This document shows, piece after piece, positions 1-7,790 of a stretch of 35,080 bases of DNA. The stretch covers positions 1-35,080 of the forward strand of contig JAITLC010000039.1 in NCBI GenBank assembly GCA_031278095.1. The letters run 5' to 3'. The notes beneath the pieces were generated by a model, which did not search any database, was not told the DNA's origin, and saw nothing but the letters and a program-made list of their open reading frames with translations. Within the stretch, counting starts at the first letter, position 1; every line of letters begins with the position of its first letter. The translations under genes and the position numbers were made by a program. Source of the stretch: Treponema sp. (GTDB taxonomy: Bacteria; Spirochaetota; Spirochaetia; Treponematales; Breznakiellaceae).

Positions 1-1
1 G

Positions 2-310
2 CCCGCGCCCGAAGCGCCTGTACCGGCCTCTCAACAACCTGCTGAGGTTTCAGAGGCACAGCCGGAACCTGCCGTTCCGCCGCCTGATACTGCGGTTTCC
101 GTCATTGAGCAAAAGGCTGAAACCCCTGCCATGGAACAGAAACCCGAAACACTCCTGCAAGAAGCGCTGCTTTCGGTTGAGAGTTCCGGTTCCCTGACGG
201 AAAAGCCGCCGGAGCGGAGGCGGAGTCTCTGGGTCTTTATTGCCGGTATAGGTTCCGTATGTGCGGCCGTACTGTTGGCAATCGCCGGACTGAAACGCTG
301 GAAGAAGTAA
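2..310 (+). CDS. C-terminal part of a Pro/Ala/Glu-rich protein with a C-terminal membrane anchor (5' end outside window)
   Basis: The frame is open from base 2 to the TAA at 308-310 and gives 102 residues without a stop. The first 75 or so residues are rich in Pro, Ala, Glu and Gln, the composition of a flexible linker. Then comes a charged patch (PPERRR), one hydrophobic segment of about 20 residues (WVFIAGIGSVCAAVLLAIAG) and a basic tail (LKRWKK). This fits an outward-facing or periplasmic protein held in the membrane by its C-terminus with a cytoplasmic basic end. The N-terminal domain that would reveal the function lies outside the window, so I give no function. Codon use and GC resemble the following genes. 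It is real coding sequence because the hydrophobic-plus-basic end is coherent and the two other forward frames lack it. Confidence 0.7.
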   Translation, partial: PAPEAPVPASQQPAEVSEAQPEPAVPPPDTAVSVIEQKAETPAMEQKPETLLQEALLSVESSGSLTEKPPERRRSLWVFIAGIGSVCAAVLLAIAGLKRWKK

Positions 311-517
311 GCCGGTGGAGGAGTTGCATACGAATAAAATGCCCTGCATGTTGAGTCATGCCCAAAACTCAAGTTTTTTCGGAAACGGCTTTGGAAAAAG
401 CGGCCAAAAGTCCACTTTTTCCTCTAAATCTAAAGTTGCTTTCCCAAAAGCCGAAGTCCTGGGAAAGCCTCAGTTATTTCTGTGCCATGTCTTGAGACCT
501 TTTTTGGAAAAATTGAG

Positions 518-548
518 CTTGTCCAAAACCAACCGGGTTTTGGACAGG
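518..548. repeat. Intergenic palindrome, member of the TTCCAAAACC/GGTTTTGGAA family
   Basis: The arms TGTCCAAAACC (520-530) and GGTTTTGGACA (536-546) pair perfectly over 11 bp around the loop AACCG. The same layout recurs about ten times in this window, always outside genes. In this copy the GTTCC arm end reads GTCC and its partner reads GGAC, so both arms changed together. Confidence 0.75.
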
Positions 549-636
549 TCTATCCTTATCCCTCTGCTTGCCAGATATTCTCCCTTCACTTAGAATGAAG
601 CCATATACAAGTTGCCGCAGGCGCATTGTACTATGA

Positions 637-665
637 TTGAGACTGTTTCATTGAAACAGTCTCAA
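637..665. promoter_or_regulatory. 14-bp inverted repeat upstream of hprK
   Basis: TTGAGACTGTTTCA (637-650) is repeated in inverted form at 652-665 with a single base between the arms. It lies 30 bases before the hprK start and just before its Shine-Dalgarno sequence. A short gap like this suits a DNA operator as well as an RNA hairpin. No T-run follows at once, so it is a poor terminator. Its role as an operator or attenuator for hprK-ptsH is inference. Confidence 0.5.
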
Positions 666-695
666 ATTGCTTAAATTTGTCAACCGGAGGGCGAC

Positions 696-1685
696 ATGGC
701 TGACAGAAAATTCACGGTTCTGGATCTTATCGATCTTGACCTTAAAGAGCATAATTCCCTCAATTTGCGCTGTATCGGAGGCAGAAAGGGGCTGGGGAAT
801 CCTATCAATATTCCCGATTTTAACCGGCCGGGGCTTGCAATCATGGGGTTCTTTGATTCTTTTGGAAATGACAGAATTCAGATCTTCGGTAAGGGGGAGC
901 TTGCATGTCTCAAAAAGATGAACAGGGAGGGCAATCTGGATAATATCCGCCAAATGTTCAGTTACCCCCTTCCCTGCTGTATCTTTACCCATAAGGCTTC
1001 ACCTGATGATGTCTTTTTTGAGATTGCGGAGCAGGCCCGGGTGCCCATTCTGCAGACCGATCTCTTCACTACCGAATTTGTAGGCCGCTTGATGCGTATC
1101 CTCAGCGAAATTTTTGCTCCCCGGCACAGTATTCACGGGGTTCTCATGGAGGTCTACGGCTGGGGCATCCTCATGCTGGGGGATTCCGGGGTTGGTAAGA
1201 GTGAAACGGCCCTGGAACTGATCACGCATGGTCATCGTCTGGTGGCGGATGATGTGGTGGATATTCACTGTGTAAACGGCAATACTCTCATAGGAACCGG
1301 AGCCAACAAGATCATCGGCCACCACATGGAGGTTCGGGGGATGGGGATCATCAACGTAACTCACCTTTTCGGTGTGGGAGCCATTCGGGAAAGGAAGGAG
1401 ATTCAGCTTGTGGTAGTATTGGAAGAGTGGGATAACAACAAGATCTATGACCGTCTGGGGACTGAAGAAAATTACATGGAAATTCTGGGGGTGAATATTC
1501 CCAAAGTGGAAATTCCGGTAAAGCCGGGACGGAATATCCCCATCATCATAGAAACTGCGGCCATGAACGAAAGGCTCAAGAAGATGGGTTACAATGCGGC
1601 GGAGGAATTCAACAGGAATATTCTCAAATGGCTGGAAAGCGATACTGCCCGGTCGGTATATTTTGGCGCTGACGATATAATCTAG
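696..1685 (+). CDS. hprK: HPr kinase/phosphorylase
   Basis: This bifunctional cytosolic enzyme phosphorylates HPr on its regulatory serine (Ser-46) with ATP or pyrophosphate, and removes that phosphate again. It thereby links metabolic state to PTS activity and gene control. The 329 residues match the usual length of about 310-330. The N-terminal domain (1-130) is followed by the family block SIHGVLMEVYG with His147. The P-loop GDSGVGKS is at 162-169 and is followed by ETALELI. The C-terminal signature region (GRNIPIIIETAAMNERLKKMGY) is present. The ATG at 696 has a GGAGGG site five bases upstream. ptsH, its substrate, begins nine bases after the stop, so the two are almost certainly co-transcribed. 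All catalytic motifs are intact. Confidence 0.96.
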   Translation: MADRKFTVLDLIDLDLKEHNSLNLRCIGGRKGLGNPINIPDFNRPGLAIMGFFDSFGNDRIQIFGKGELACLKKMNREGNLDNIRQMFSYPLPCCIFTHKASPDDVFFEIAEQARVPILQTDLFTTEFVGRLMRILSEIFAPRHSIHGVLMEVYGWGILMLGDSGVGKSETALELITHGHRLVADDVVDIHCVNGNTLIGTGANKIIGHHMEVRGMGIINVTHLFGVGAIRERKEIQLVVVLEEWDNNKIYDRLGTEENYMEILGVNIPKVEIPVKPGRNIPIIIETAAMNERLKKMGYNAAEEFNRNILKWLESDTARSVYFGADDII

Positions 1686-1694
1686 GGGATAGGG

Positions 1695-1961
1695 ATGACC
1701 GAAAAAATCGTAACTGTTTCCAACCGCGCCGGGATCCATGCACGGCCTGCCGCGCTGATTGTACAATGTACCAAGAATATTAAATCTTCCATTTTTCTTG
1801 AAAAAAATGGCGACCGGATCAATGCCAAAAGCATCATGGGAGTGATCACCCTGGGCGCTTCATACGGCTCGGAGATACGGATCGTAGCCGAGGGAGAAGA
1901 CGAGGCCGCCGCAGTAGAGGCGGTGGCAAAGCTTTTTGAGTCAAAATTCGAGGAAGCATGA
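1695..1961 (+). CDS. ptsH: Phosphocarrier protein HPr
   Basis: HPr is the small phosphocarrier of the phosphotransferase system. EI phosphorylates it on a histidine and HprK on a serine. The 88 residues are the normal size. His15 lies in the active-site motif GIHARPAA and Ser46 lies in INAKSIMGV, exactly where HprK acts. Presence of both sites, with hprK directly upstream, makes this the regulatory type of HPr rather than NPr alone. No ptsI (EI) or sugar-specific EII is in the window, so the partners must be elsewhere. The ATG follows AGGGGATAGGG closely. A 160-base spacer full of hairpins follows and separates it from the sensor kinase gene. Confidence 0.96.
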   Translation: MTEKIVTVSNRAGIHARPAALIVQCTKNIKSSIFLEKNGDRINAKSIMGVITLGASYGSEIRIVAEGEDEAAAVEAVAKLFESKFEEA

Positions 1962-1965
1962 GCTT

Positions 1966-1992
1966 GTTTAAAACTCCGGCTGGTTTCGGAAC
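1966..1992. repeat. Degenerate intergenic palindrome after ptsH
   Basis: GTTTAAAACTCC, then GGCT, then GGTTTCGGAAC. It differs at only a few positions from the copy at 18246-18272 in the tuf leader, including the same CCGGCTGG core. The left arm has decayed, so pairing is imperfect. It starts five bases after the ptsH stop codon. Confidence 0.55.
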
Positions 1993-2000
1993 GGGCTCTC

Positions 2001-2028
2001 GGAAAAACCGGTCAGGCCCGGTTTTTCC
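2001..2028 (+). terminator. Strong hairpin after ptsH, possible terminator or attenuator
   Basis: GGAAAAACCGG (2001-2011) pairs perfectly with CCGGTTTTTCC (2018-2028) around a six-base loop. The T-run is inside the 3' arm rather than after it, so full intrinsic termination is uncertain. It lies between ptsH and the sensor gene and could limit read-through or protect the hprK-ptsH message. Confidence 0.45.
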
Positions 2029-2065
2029 ACTAAATTCAAGGAAGCTTGACAGGCAAAGCTTGTCT

Positions 2066-2089
2066 TTCCAAAAAACTGAGGTTTTGGAA
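2066..2089. repeat. Short palindrome of the intergenic family
   Basis: TTCCAAAA (2066-2073) and TTTTGGAA (2082-2089) form an 8-bp stem. It is followed by CAGCTT, like the copy at 27763-27788. It ends about 30 bases before the sensor kinase start. An imperfect direct repeat of AAGCTTG precedes it at about 2042-2062. Confidence 0.55.
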
Positions 2090-2121
2090 CAGCTTCGCAT
2101 GAGTATACCGGGAGATACTAT

Positions 2122-3927
2122 TTGAAGACTGTAAGAACTCATCCCAAAAATCCAATCATCAATGTCCGTGGTCTTGTATTGATCTATTTTTTGCTCTGTT
2201 TCCTGGCATTTCTCTTTTCCCGGACTTTTTTTTCCGAAGTGCTGCGGGATGGCTCCGTGCCGGGGCCTCTGTCCCTTCTGGTTTTCTTTACCATTCCCGC
2301 GGTACTGCTTGTGTTTCTGGCCATTTCCTCAGTCAGCCTCTTCCGGGACATGGCGGCCCGCAGGATCGGGAGTAAATTCAAGGCGCGGCTTCTTGTGTAC
2401 TTTATCACTATTGTGGTATTTGCGGCCGCTCCGGTTACGATGATCACGGTACTCAGCGTGAATGAGGTGGTGCGTTTTTGGCGAACCATCGATGCGGAAG
2501 CCGCCATGGACGAGGCCCAGAATTTTGCGCTGGACGCCTATTCCCTTCATGCTGAAAAATTTGAACACATGGCGCTTACCATGAACTTTGACCACGTCAT
2601 GGTAAAAGACGGCGAAGAAATTGAGGCGCAGCAGGAATTGCCTCCGGGAATTGCCGCGGTACAGGACTTCAGGCAGGATGAGAAAGGGGTATGGACGGGA
2701 TTTGCCTTTGCCGGCCTTCCCGAACAGCGTTTGAGGCTCCCGCCTCCTCCTCAGCCGGGTTTTGTGTCCAGAGAGATGCCCCGGGATTCGGGTTATCTGC
2801 GTTATATCCTTTTTTCCAGCCAAGGAACCATGAGGGTACTAAGTTACAGTCTCGGCGCCGGTTTTGATGAAGCGGTGGGGCTTATTGAATCGGGGAAATC
2901 CCATTTCAGGGTTATCAATACCATCAGGGGGAATATCAAGCCGCTTTTGATATTCTATTATGGGGTTTTCTTCTTTCCTTCTCTCCTCATGACGGTGATC
3001 ATAGCGATGAGTTTTACCCGGCGGGTGACGGCTCCCATCGTAGAGCTGACCGAAGCGACCCGGCGGGTGGCCGAAGGTGATTTTTCGATACAGATTCTTG
3101 CACGCCGGGGGGATGAATTGGGGCTTCTCATCCGCTCCTTCAATTCCATGGTGCAGGATCTGGAAAAATCCCGTGCGGCCCTGGTCAAGGCGGAAAAGAT
3201 TTCGATTTGGCAGAGCATGGCCCAACAGCTTGCCCACGAGATTAAAAACCCTCTCACTCCCATTCAGCTTTCCGCGGAACGGGTGCTTAAGCGCTGGCGC
3301 AACGATCCTGCCGACATTGCGGAGATTCTTGAGCCTTCCATGATGGCGATCATTCAGGAAACCGAGGGACTTTCCAACTTGCTCAATGAATTCCGTACTT
3401 TGAGCAGGCCCATGGAGCCTTCCCAGACCTGGACAAAGATACGGGAGGCTGTTGAAGATGCGTCGGCGCCCTATGGGAGTTCCCATCCTCAGGTGGTTTT
3501 TGACATTTCCCATGTAGAAGAGGATATTTCGGTTAAGGTAGACAAGCACCGCTTGACCCAGGTACTTACCAACTTAATTATCAACGGGATCGATTCCATG
3601 GACGGTATGGGGACTATAGAGATCCGTACCGATACGGTAAAGAAACGGGAGAGCCGTTTCTGCCGCCTTTCCATCAAGGACACGGGAAAGGGAATCTCCA
3701 AAGAAAATGGAGCGCTGATATTCACCCCCTATTTTACTACCAAGGAATCGGGGACAGGGCTGGGACTTCCCATTGTAGAACGGATCGTAAATGACCATGG
3801 AGGCGCCATTTGGTTTAACAGCGCCGAGGGAGTAGGGACGACTTTCTTTATCGACCTGCCGATTGATGATATTGGGGCCGTTGCGTCTTTCTCAAACGTA
3901 CAGGCCGTGGAGGCGGGGGCCATATGA
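2122..3927 (+). CDS. Membrane sensor histidine kinase, NtrY-like
   Basis: This is the sensor of a two-component pair; it would autophosphorylate a histidine and pass the phosphate to the next gene product. Hydrophobic segments lie at about 18-33, 51-73, 89-111 and 274-298. The stretch 112-273 is the likely extracytoplasmic sensing domain. A HAMP linker (about 298-350) follows. The HisKA motif AHEIKNPLTPIQLSAER has His372, and the ATPase domain shows NLIINGIDSM (N box), DTGKGI (G1) and GTGLGL (G2). Three N-terminal helices followed by a fourth and HAMP is the NtrY arrangement. The start I chose is TTG at 2122 with GGGAG seven bases upstream, because no in-frame ATG precedes the first helix. 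The stop overlaps the regulator start by four bases (ATGA). The signal is unknown. Confidence 0.9.
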   Translation: MKTVRTHPKNPIINVRGLVLIYFLLCFLAFLFSRTFFSEVLRDGSVPGPLSLLVFFTIPAVLLVFLAISSVSLFRDMAARRIGSKFKARLLVYFITIVVFAAAPVTMITVLSVNEVVRFWRTIDAEAAMDEAQNFALDAYSLHAEKFEHMALTMNFDHVMVKDGEEIEAQQELPPGIAAVQDFRQDEKGVWTGFAFAGLPEQRLRLPPPPQPGFVSREMPRDSGYLRYILFSSQGTMRVLSYSLGAGFDEAVGLIESGKSHFRVINTIRGNIKPLLIFYYGVFFFPSLLMTVIIAMSFTRRVTAPIVELTEATRRVAEGDFSIQILARRGDELGLLIRSFNSMVQDLEKSRAALVKAEKISIWQSMAQQLAHEIKNPLTPIQLSAERVLKRWRNDPADIAEILEPSMMAIIQETEGLSNLLNEFRTLSRPMEPSQTWTKIREAVEDASAPYGSSHPQVVFDISHVEEDISVKVDKHRLTQVLTNLIINGIDSMDGMGTIEIRTDTVKKRESRFCRLSIKDTGKGISKENGALIFTPYFTTKESGTGLGLPIVERIVNDHGGAIWFNSAEGVGTTFFIDLPIDDIGAVASFSNVQAVEAGAI

Positions 3928-5312
3928 ATGCAGGGATTCTTATAATTGATGATGAAGCGGGAATCCGCCGTGCCCTGGCCTCCATTTTGGAGGATGAAAA
4001 ATACCGGGTTTTTACCGCAGAGGACGCAATCGCAGGGATGGAATTCCTTGAGCATGAGAAGATAAGCCTCGTGTTTCTCGATGTGTTGCTTCCCCGGATG
4101 GGAGGTCTTGAGGCTCTGGAGAAGATACACACTACCCGGGAAAATATCGAAGTGGTGATGATCTCGGGCCACGCCAATGTGGATATGGCGGTACGGGCGG
4201 TTAAGCTGGGGGCCTTCGACTTTTTGGAAAAGCCCCTCTCCCTGGACAAGGTGCTTGCCGTATGCCGGAATGCCCTGACCATGCAGAAACTCAGGCTGGA
4301 GAATCAGGATCTTAAACAGCGGACACGGGCGGATCTGGGAATCGACGGGGAAAGCAAGGCGATGAAGGCGGTACGGGATCTGATTTCTCAGGCTGCTTCC
4401 AGCGACGCCCGCATTCTCATCACCGGGGAAAACGGGACGGGCAAAGAGTTGGCGGCCAGAGCCATTCACAACCTTTCGACTCGTTCCCAGGGGCCCTTTG
4501 TAGAGGTAAACTGTGCCGCCATTCCGGAAAACCTTATTGAAAGTGAACTTTTCGGTCACGAAAAAGGCGCCTTTACCGATGCGGTAAGCCAGAGGAAGGG
4601 CCGTTTTGAACTGGCTCACGGAGGCACCCTCTTTCTCGACGAGATTGGGGATATGAGCCAAAACGCCCAGGCGAAGGTACTCCGTGCCATTCAGGAGCAG
4701 AAGATTGAACGTCTGGGGGGAGAAAAGACCATTGAAACTGATGTACGGATCATCGCGGCCTCCAACAAGGATCTGTCCGCCGAATGCAATGCCGGCCGTT
4801 TCCGTGAGGATCTCTTCTTCAGGCTCAATGTAATCCCCATCAGGATGCCTCCCTTGCGGGAGCGGACAGAGGACATTCCCCTCCTGCTTCTCCGGTTTAT
4901 GAAGGAATTGGGAGCCGACGGCATCGAATTTGAAGCGGATACCCTTTCCATGCTTTCTTCCTATTCATGGCCGGGGAATGTACGGGAACTGCGGAATCTG
5001 GCGGAACGGATTACCGTTATGCATCAGGGGGGCAGGGTGAGTGCCGGGGAACTGGGAGGATTCCTCCGGGAGAATCCCTCCTCCGAAGCCAGGGCAGGCG
5101 GTATGGGGAATTCGTCCGCAGCGCTCAATCTTCTGCATATTCTCGATACAAATTACAGCACGGCCAGGGATTCTTTTGAAAAATTTTATCTGGAGTATAA
5201 ACTTTCTCAAAACGGTGGTATAATATCCCGTACAGCGGAAGCCATTGGACTTTATCCCAGTAATCTCCATGCAAAATTACGGAAACATCATATAAATGAT
5301 AAGGAAAACTGA
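3924..5312 (+). CDS. Sigma-54-dependent response regulator, NtrX/NtrC family
   Basis: This is the cognate regulator of the preceding kinase. The receiver domain (1-115) has acidic residues Asp9/Asp10, the phospho-acceptor Asp53 and Lys103. The AAA+ domain has Walker A GENGTGKE (168-175), Walker B TLFLDE (235-240) and the RFREDLFFRL block (292-301). A Fis-type helix-turn-helix closes the protein (SRTAEAIGLYPSNLHAKL). Receiver, AAA+ and tail all look more like NtrX than NtrC. The sigma-54 contact loop, normally GAFTGA, reads GAFTDA (215-220). Translation is coupled to the kinase by ATGA and to lexA by TGATG. Targets are unknown; rpoN is not in the window. Confidence 0.93.
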   Translation: MNAGILIIDDEAGIRRALASILEDEKYRVFTAEDAIAGMEFLEHEKISLVFLDVLLPRMGGLEALEKIHTTRENIEVVMISGHANVDMAVRAVKLGAFDFLEKPLSLDKVLAVCRNALTMQKLRLENQDLKQRTRADLGIDGESKAMKAVRDLISQAASSDARILITGENGTGKELAARAIHNLSTRSQGPFVEVNCAAIPENLIESELFGHEKGAFTDAVSQRKGRFELAHGGTLFLDEIGDMSQNAQAKVLRAIQEQKIERLGGEKTIETDVRIIAASNKDLSAECNAGRFREDLFFRLNVIPIRMPPLRERTEDIPLLLLRFMKELGADGIEFEADTLSMLSSYSWPGNVRELRNLAERITVMHQGGRVSAGELGGFLRENPSSEARAGGMGNSSAALNLLHILDTNYSTARDSFEKFYLEYKLSQNGGIISRTAEAIGLYPSNLHAKLRKHHINDKEN

Positions 5313-5923
5313 TGAAAGAACTCACTGCGCGTCAAAAGGAAGTGCTGGCCTTCATCAAATCATACATAGGCGCTCACTCATATCCTCCCACGATCCGGGA
5401 ACTTGCCGATTATTTTGAAATTTCCGTCAAGGGCGCCCACGATCATGTTACGGCCCTCAAGAAGAAGGGTTTTCTCAGGCAGATGGACAAGCGTTCCCGT
5501 ACCATGGAGCTGATCAAACCCTCGGGCAGCGAAGATCCCAACGGAGTAGTTGAGATCCCCATCCTGGGTACGGTAGCGGCAGGGCTGCCTATTCTCTCCG
5601 AGGAAAATTTCGAGGGAACGATTACCTTCCACAGGTCGATGCTGAAGAAAGGCCGTACCTACTTTGCCATGAAGGTACGGGGAGAATCCATGATCGGCGC
5701 GGGGATCAATTCCGGAGACATCGCCATCATCGAAAAGACCGAATTTGTCCGGAACGGGGAAATCGCCATGGTGGTTGTGGACGATGATGCAATAACGCTG
5801 AAGCGCTACTACAAGGAACGTTTCAGGGTGATGCTCCTCGCCGAAAATCCTGCCTTCGGCCCTACCTACAGCCAGAATGTCCGGGTTATCGGCAGGCTTG
5901 TCCGGATCTACCGAACTTACTAA
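5312..5923 (+). CDS. lexA: LexA repressor
   Basis: LexA represses DNA-damage genes and cuts itself when RecA filaments form. The N-terminal winged helix (1-65) starts with the typical LTARQKEVLAFIKSYI and has PPTIRELADYFEIS. The self-cleavage bond is Ala90-Gly91 in GTVAAGLP. The catalytic pair is Ser126 (GESMIGAGI) and Lys164 (AITLKRYY). At 203 residues the length is normal. The start codon shares one base with the stop of the sigma-54 regulator (TGATG), and holA starts right after the lexA stop. No promoter or LexA box is visible just upstream, so lexA seems to be made from the sensor/regulator transcript, and normal autoregulation is not apparent here. Confidence 0.96.
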   Translation: MKELTARQKEVLAFIKSYIGAHSYPPTIRELADYFEISVKGAHDHVTALKKKGFLRQMDKRSRTMELIKPSGSEDPNGVVEIPILGTVAAGLPILSEENFEGTITFHRSMLKKGRTYFAMKVRGESMIGAGINSGDIAIIEKTEFVRNGEIAMVVVDDDAITLKRYYKERFRVMLLAENPAFGPTYSQNVRVIGRLVRIYRTY

Positions 5924-6874
5924 ATGGCTGCCGGCGTATGGGGCGCGTATCTCTTTCTGGGGCCGGAACTGGGGGAGAAACAGGATGCCCTCAAACTTCT
6001 GCGGGAGAGCCTGGGCCCGGGACTCGAAGAACACAGTTACTATGCCGGGGAAACTTCCCTTTCGGATGTAGTCTCCGCGCTGCAGAACGGCTCCCTCTTT
6101 GCCTCACGCAGGCTTTTTACCCTAAAAAATGCCGAACTCATCAAAAAAAAGGATGAAGTAGAACTCCTTGCCGCATGGATGAAGGAAAAGCAGAGTGATA
6201 CGGTACTGGTTCTCATCTCCGGGGAGACTTCCCTGGCAAAAGGTCTTGAAAACGCCGTTCCCAAAGAACGCAAACGGATATTTTGGGAACTCTTTGAAAA
6301 CCGCAAACGTGAATGGGTGGATTTTTTCTTCAGACGGCAGGGACTCCGCATAAGCGAAGACGGCATCGAGGCGATCCTTGAGATGGTTGAAAACAACACC
6401 GCTTCGCTCTCCCAGGCCTGTTTGCATCTGGCGCTCATGGCTTCCAAAGAGGAGCCTGTCGGTGAGGAAATGGTTGACCGCTGGCTTTCCCACACCAGGG
6501 AGGAGAGTGCCTTCAGCCTCTTCGGCCGCATAGCCAGGGGGGATCTGAACCGTGCCCTGGAGAGCCTTCACTCGCTTCTTGCCGCAAAGGAGAGCCCGCA
6601 GAGCATACTGGGGGTGCTGGCATGGTGTTTCCGCAAACTCCGGGATTACCTGGCTCTGGAAAAAGCCGGGAATATTAACGACTCTGAATTGAAAAAAATC
6701 GGCCTGGGTTCCCAGCGCGTGCGGCAGGATTACATCGAAGCGGGCCGCCGCTATTCTTCAGCAGACAGGGCCTTAAGCCTCATCGCCGAATATGACCTTC
6801 TTACCCGGAACTTCGGCGCCGGCATGGAACAGGTGCTGACGGATACTTTTGTTGTCAAGCTGATGAGTGGATAG
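5924..6874 (+). CDS. holA: DNA polymerase III subunit delta
   Basis: The delta subunit of the clamp loader opens the beta sliding clamp at the replication fork. The N-terminus (YLFLGPELGEKQDALKLL) has the degenerate AAA+ start typical of HolA. The middle matches the family pattern of a lid region (LFGRIARGDLNRALESLHSLL) followed by a collar domain (SILGVLAWCFRKLRDYLALEKAG). At 316 residues it is close to the usual 330-345. The ATG directly follows the lexA TAA with no gap, which suggests coupled translation. It ends the + strand operon; a 34-base gap without a clear terminator separates it from the converging permease gene. Confidence 0.88.
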   Translation: MAAGVWGAYLFLGPELGEKQDALKLLRESLGPGLEEHSYYAGETSLSDVVSALQNGSLFASRRLFTLKNAELIKKKDEVELLAAWMKEKQSDTVLVLISGETSLAKGLENAVPKERKRIFWELFENRKREWVDFFFRRQGLRISEDGIEAILEMVENNTASLSQACLHLALMASKEEPVGEEMVDRWLSHTREESAFSLFGRIARGDLNRALESLHSLLAAKESPQSILGVLAWCFRKLRDYLALEKAGNINDSELKKIGLGSQRVRQDYIEAGRRYSSADRALSLIAEYDLLTRNFGAGMEQVLTDTFVVKLMSG

Positions 6875-6908
6875 ATACCGGAACCAACAGTAGCCCATAT
6901 AGACAGAC

Positions 6909-7790
6909 CTACATAAACCCCTGTTTCCGTTTAGTGTGTGCCGAGACGGCTATTATTAAAAGAAGGGTAAAAAACGAAGGGATGGCAAGGATGAAGTCCG
7001 CGGGGGCATTGAGGGCCCCCTGCGCGTAGTTGGAGAAAGCCTCGGCCAGGCCGAAGGCGAATGTGCCTGCGAGAATCCCCGCCGGCCTCCGGTTGCCGAG
7101 AAAGATGATTACCAGGGCAGTCCAACCCTTGCCCGAAGAAATGTTTGGAACAAAGGCTCCCAGGTTCAGCGTGAGGTAGGAACCGCCCAGTCCGCAGGCA
7201 AGACCCGAGATAAGGAAGCCTGCGAAACGGTAACGATCCGGTCTGAGGCCCAGCGAGACGAGGACCGCCTGGTGTTTTTCGCAGGCCCGCAGGCGGAAGC
7301 CGAAGGGGGTTTTGTAGAGCAGAATCCATGCGGCAAGGAGGAAGATCCAGCCTGCATAGACATAAAAACTGTGGTTTGAAAAGATGTCCCCCAGAACGGG
7401 AATTCCCGAAATTCCCGGTATGACAATGTTTTTGAGGCGAGGAATTTGATTGAAGCTTAGCACGCCCCGGCTGGCAAAGATGCGGAAGGAGAGTACCACG
7501 GTGATGCCTCCCGCAAAGAGATTGGCCGCAAGGCCTGCGATAAAAACATTTGCCCTGAGTTTAAGCGTTACCGCTCCCAACAGAGCCGCCAAAGCGGTAG
7601 ATGCGAGGACTGCGGCGACTACTCCCAGGACTGTGCTGCCTGTAAAATAGCTGCATACAATGGCGCTGAAGGCCCCGGTAAGGAGCAGCCCTTCCAGTGC
7701 GATGTTCAGCATTCCTGCCAGCTCTGTAAAGAGTCCTCCCATCGCGGCAAACAGCAGGGGCGTCATGATCGTAATTGCGCTGTGAAGCAT
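6909..7790 (-). CDS. ABC transporter permease, nucleoside/simple-sugar type (YufQ/NupQ-like)
   Basis: This is the second of two membrane permeases of a BMP-type importer. About 293 residues contain eight or more hydrophobic helices. The start region (HSAITIMTPLLFAAMGGLFTELAGMLNIALEG) is the family's typical N-terminus. Further typical blocks are LRANVFIAGLAANLFAGG and GKGWTALVIIFLGNRRPAG, the latter near the coupling region that contacts the ATPase. I chose the ATG at 7790, giving TGATG overlap with the upstream permease stop; a GTG one codon earlier (7793) is also possible. It is the last gene of the operon and converges on holA. No terminator is obvious in the gap. Confidence 0.9.
   Translation of the reverse strand: MLHSAITIMTPLLFAAMGGLFTELAGMLNIALEGLLLTGAFSAIVCSYFTGSTVLGVVAAVLASTALAALLGAVTLKLRANVFIAGLAANLFAGGITVVLSFRIFASRGVLSFNQIPRLKNIVIPGISGIPVLGDIFSNHSFYVYAGWIFLLAAWILLYKTPFGFRLRACEKHQAVLVSLGLRPDRYRFAGFLISGLACGLGGSYLTLNLGAFVPNISSGKGWTALVIIFLGNRRPAGILAGTFAFGLAEAFSNYAQGALNAPADFILAIPSFFTLLLIIAVSAHTKRKQGFM

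Larger units (their letters stand above)
311..695. other. Gene-free, hairpin-rich spacer before hprK
   Basis: I see no credible gene in these 385 bases. A 92-codon frame at 315-593 consists of the repeat sequence itself and has no family resemblance. The stretch holds a run of inverted repeats: AAAACT/AGTTTT (364-377), GGAAAAAG/CTTTTTCC (393-422), GCTTTCCC/GGGAAAGC (438-468), the long palindrome at 518-548 and another at 637-665. The hprK ribosome-binding site GGAGGG is at 686-691. I found no convincing -35/-10 pair. Confidence 0.6.

Noticed and set aside
315..593. 92-codon + strand frame in the spacer before hprK
   Set aside because: It is made up of the inverted repeats, has no ribosome-binding site or recognisable motif, and its composition follows the hairpins.
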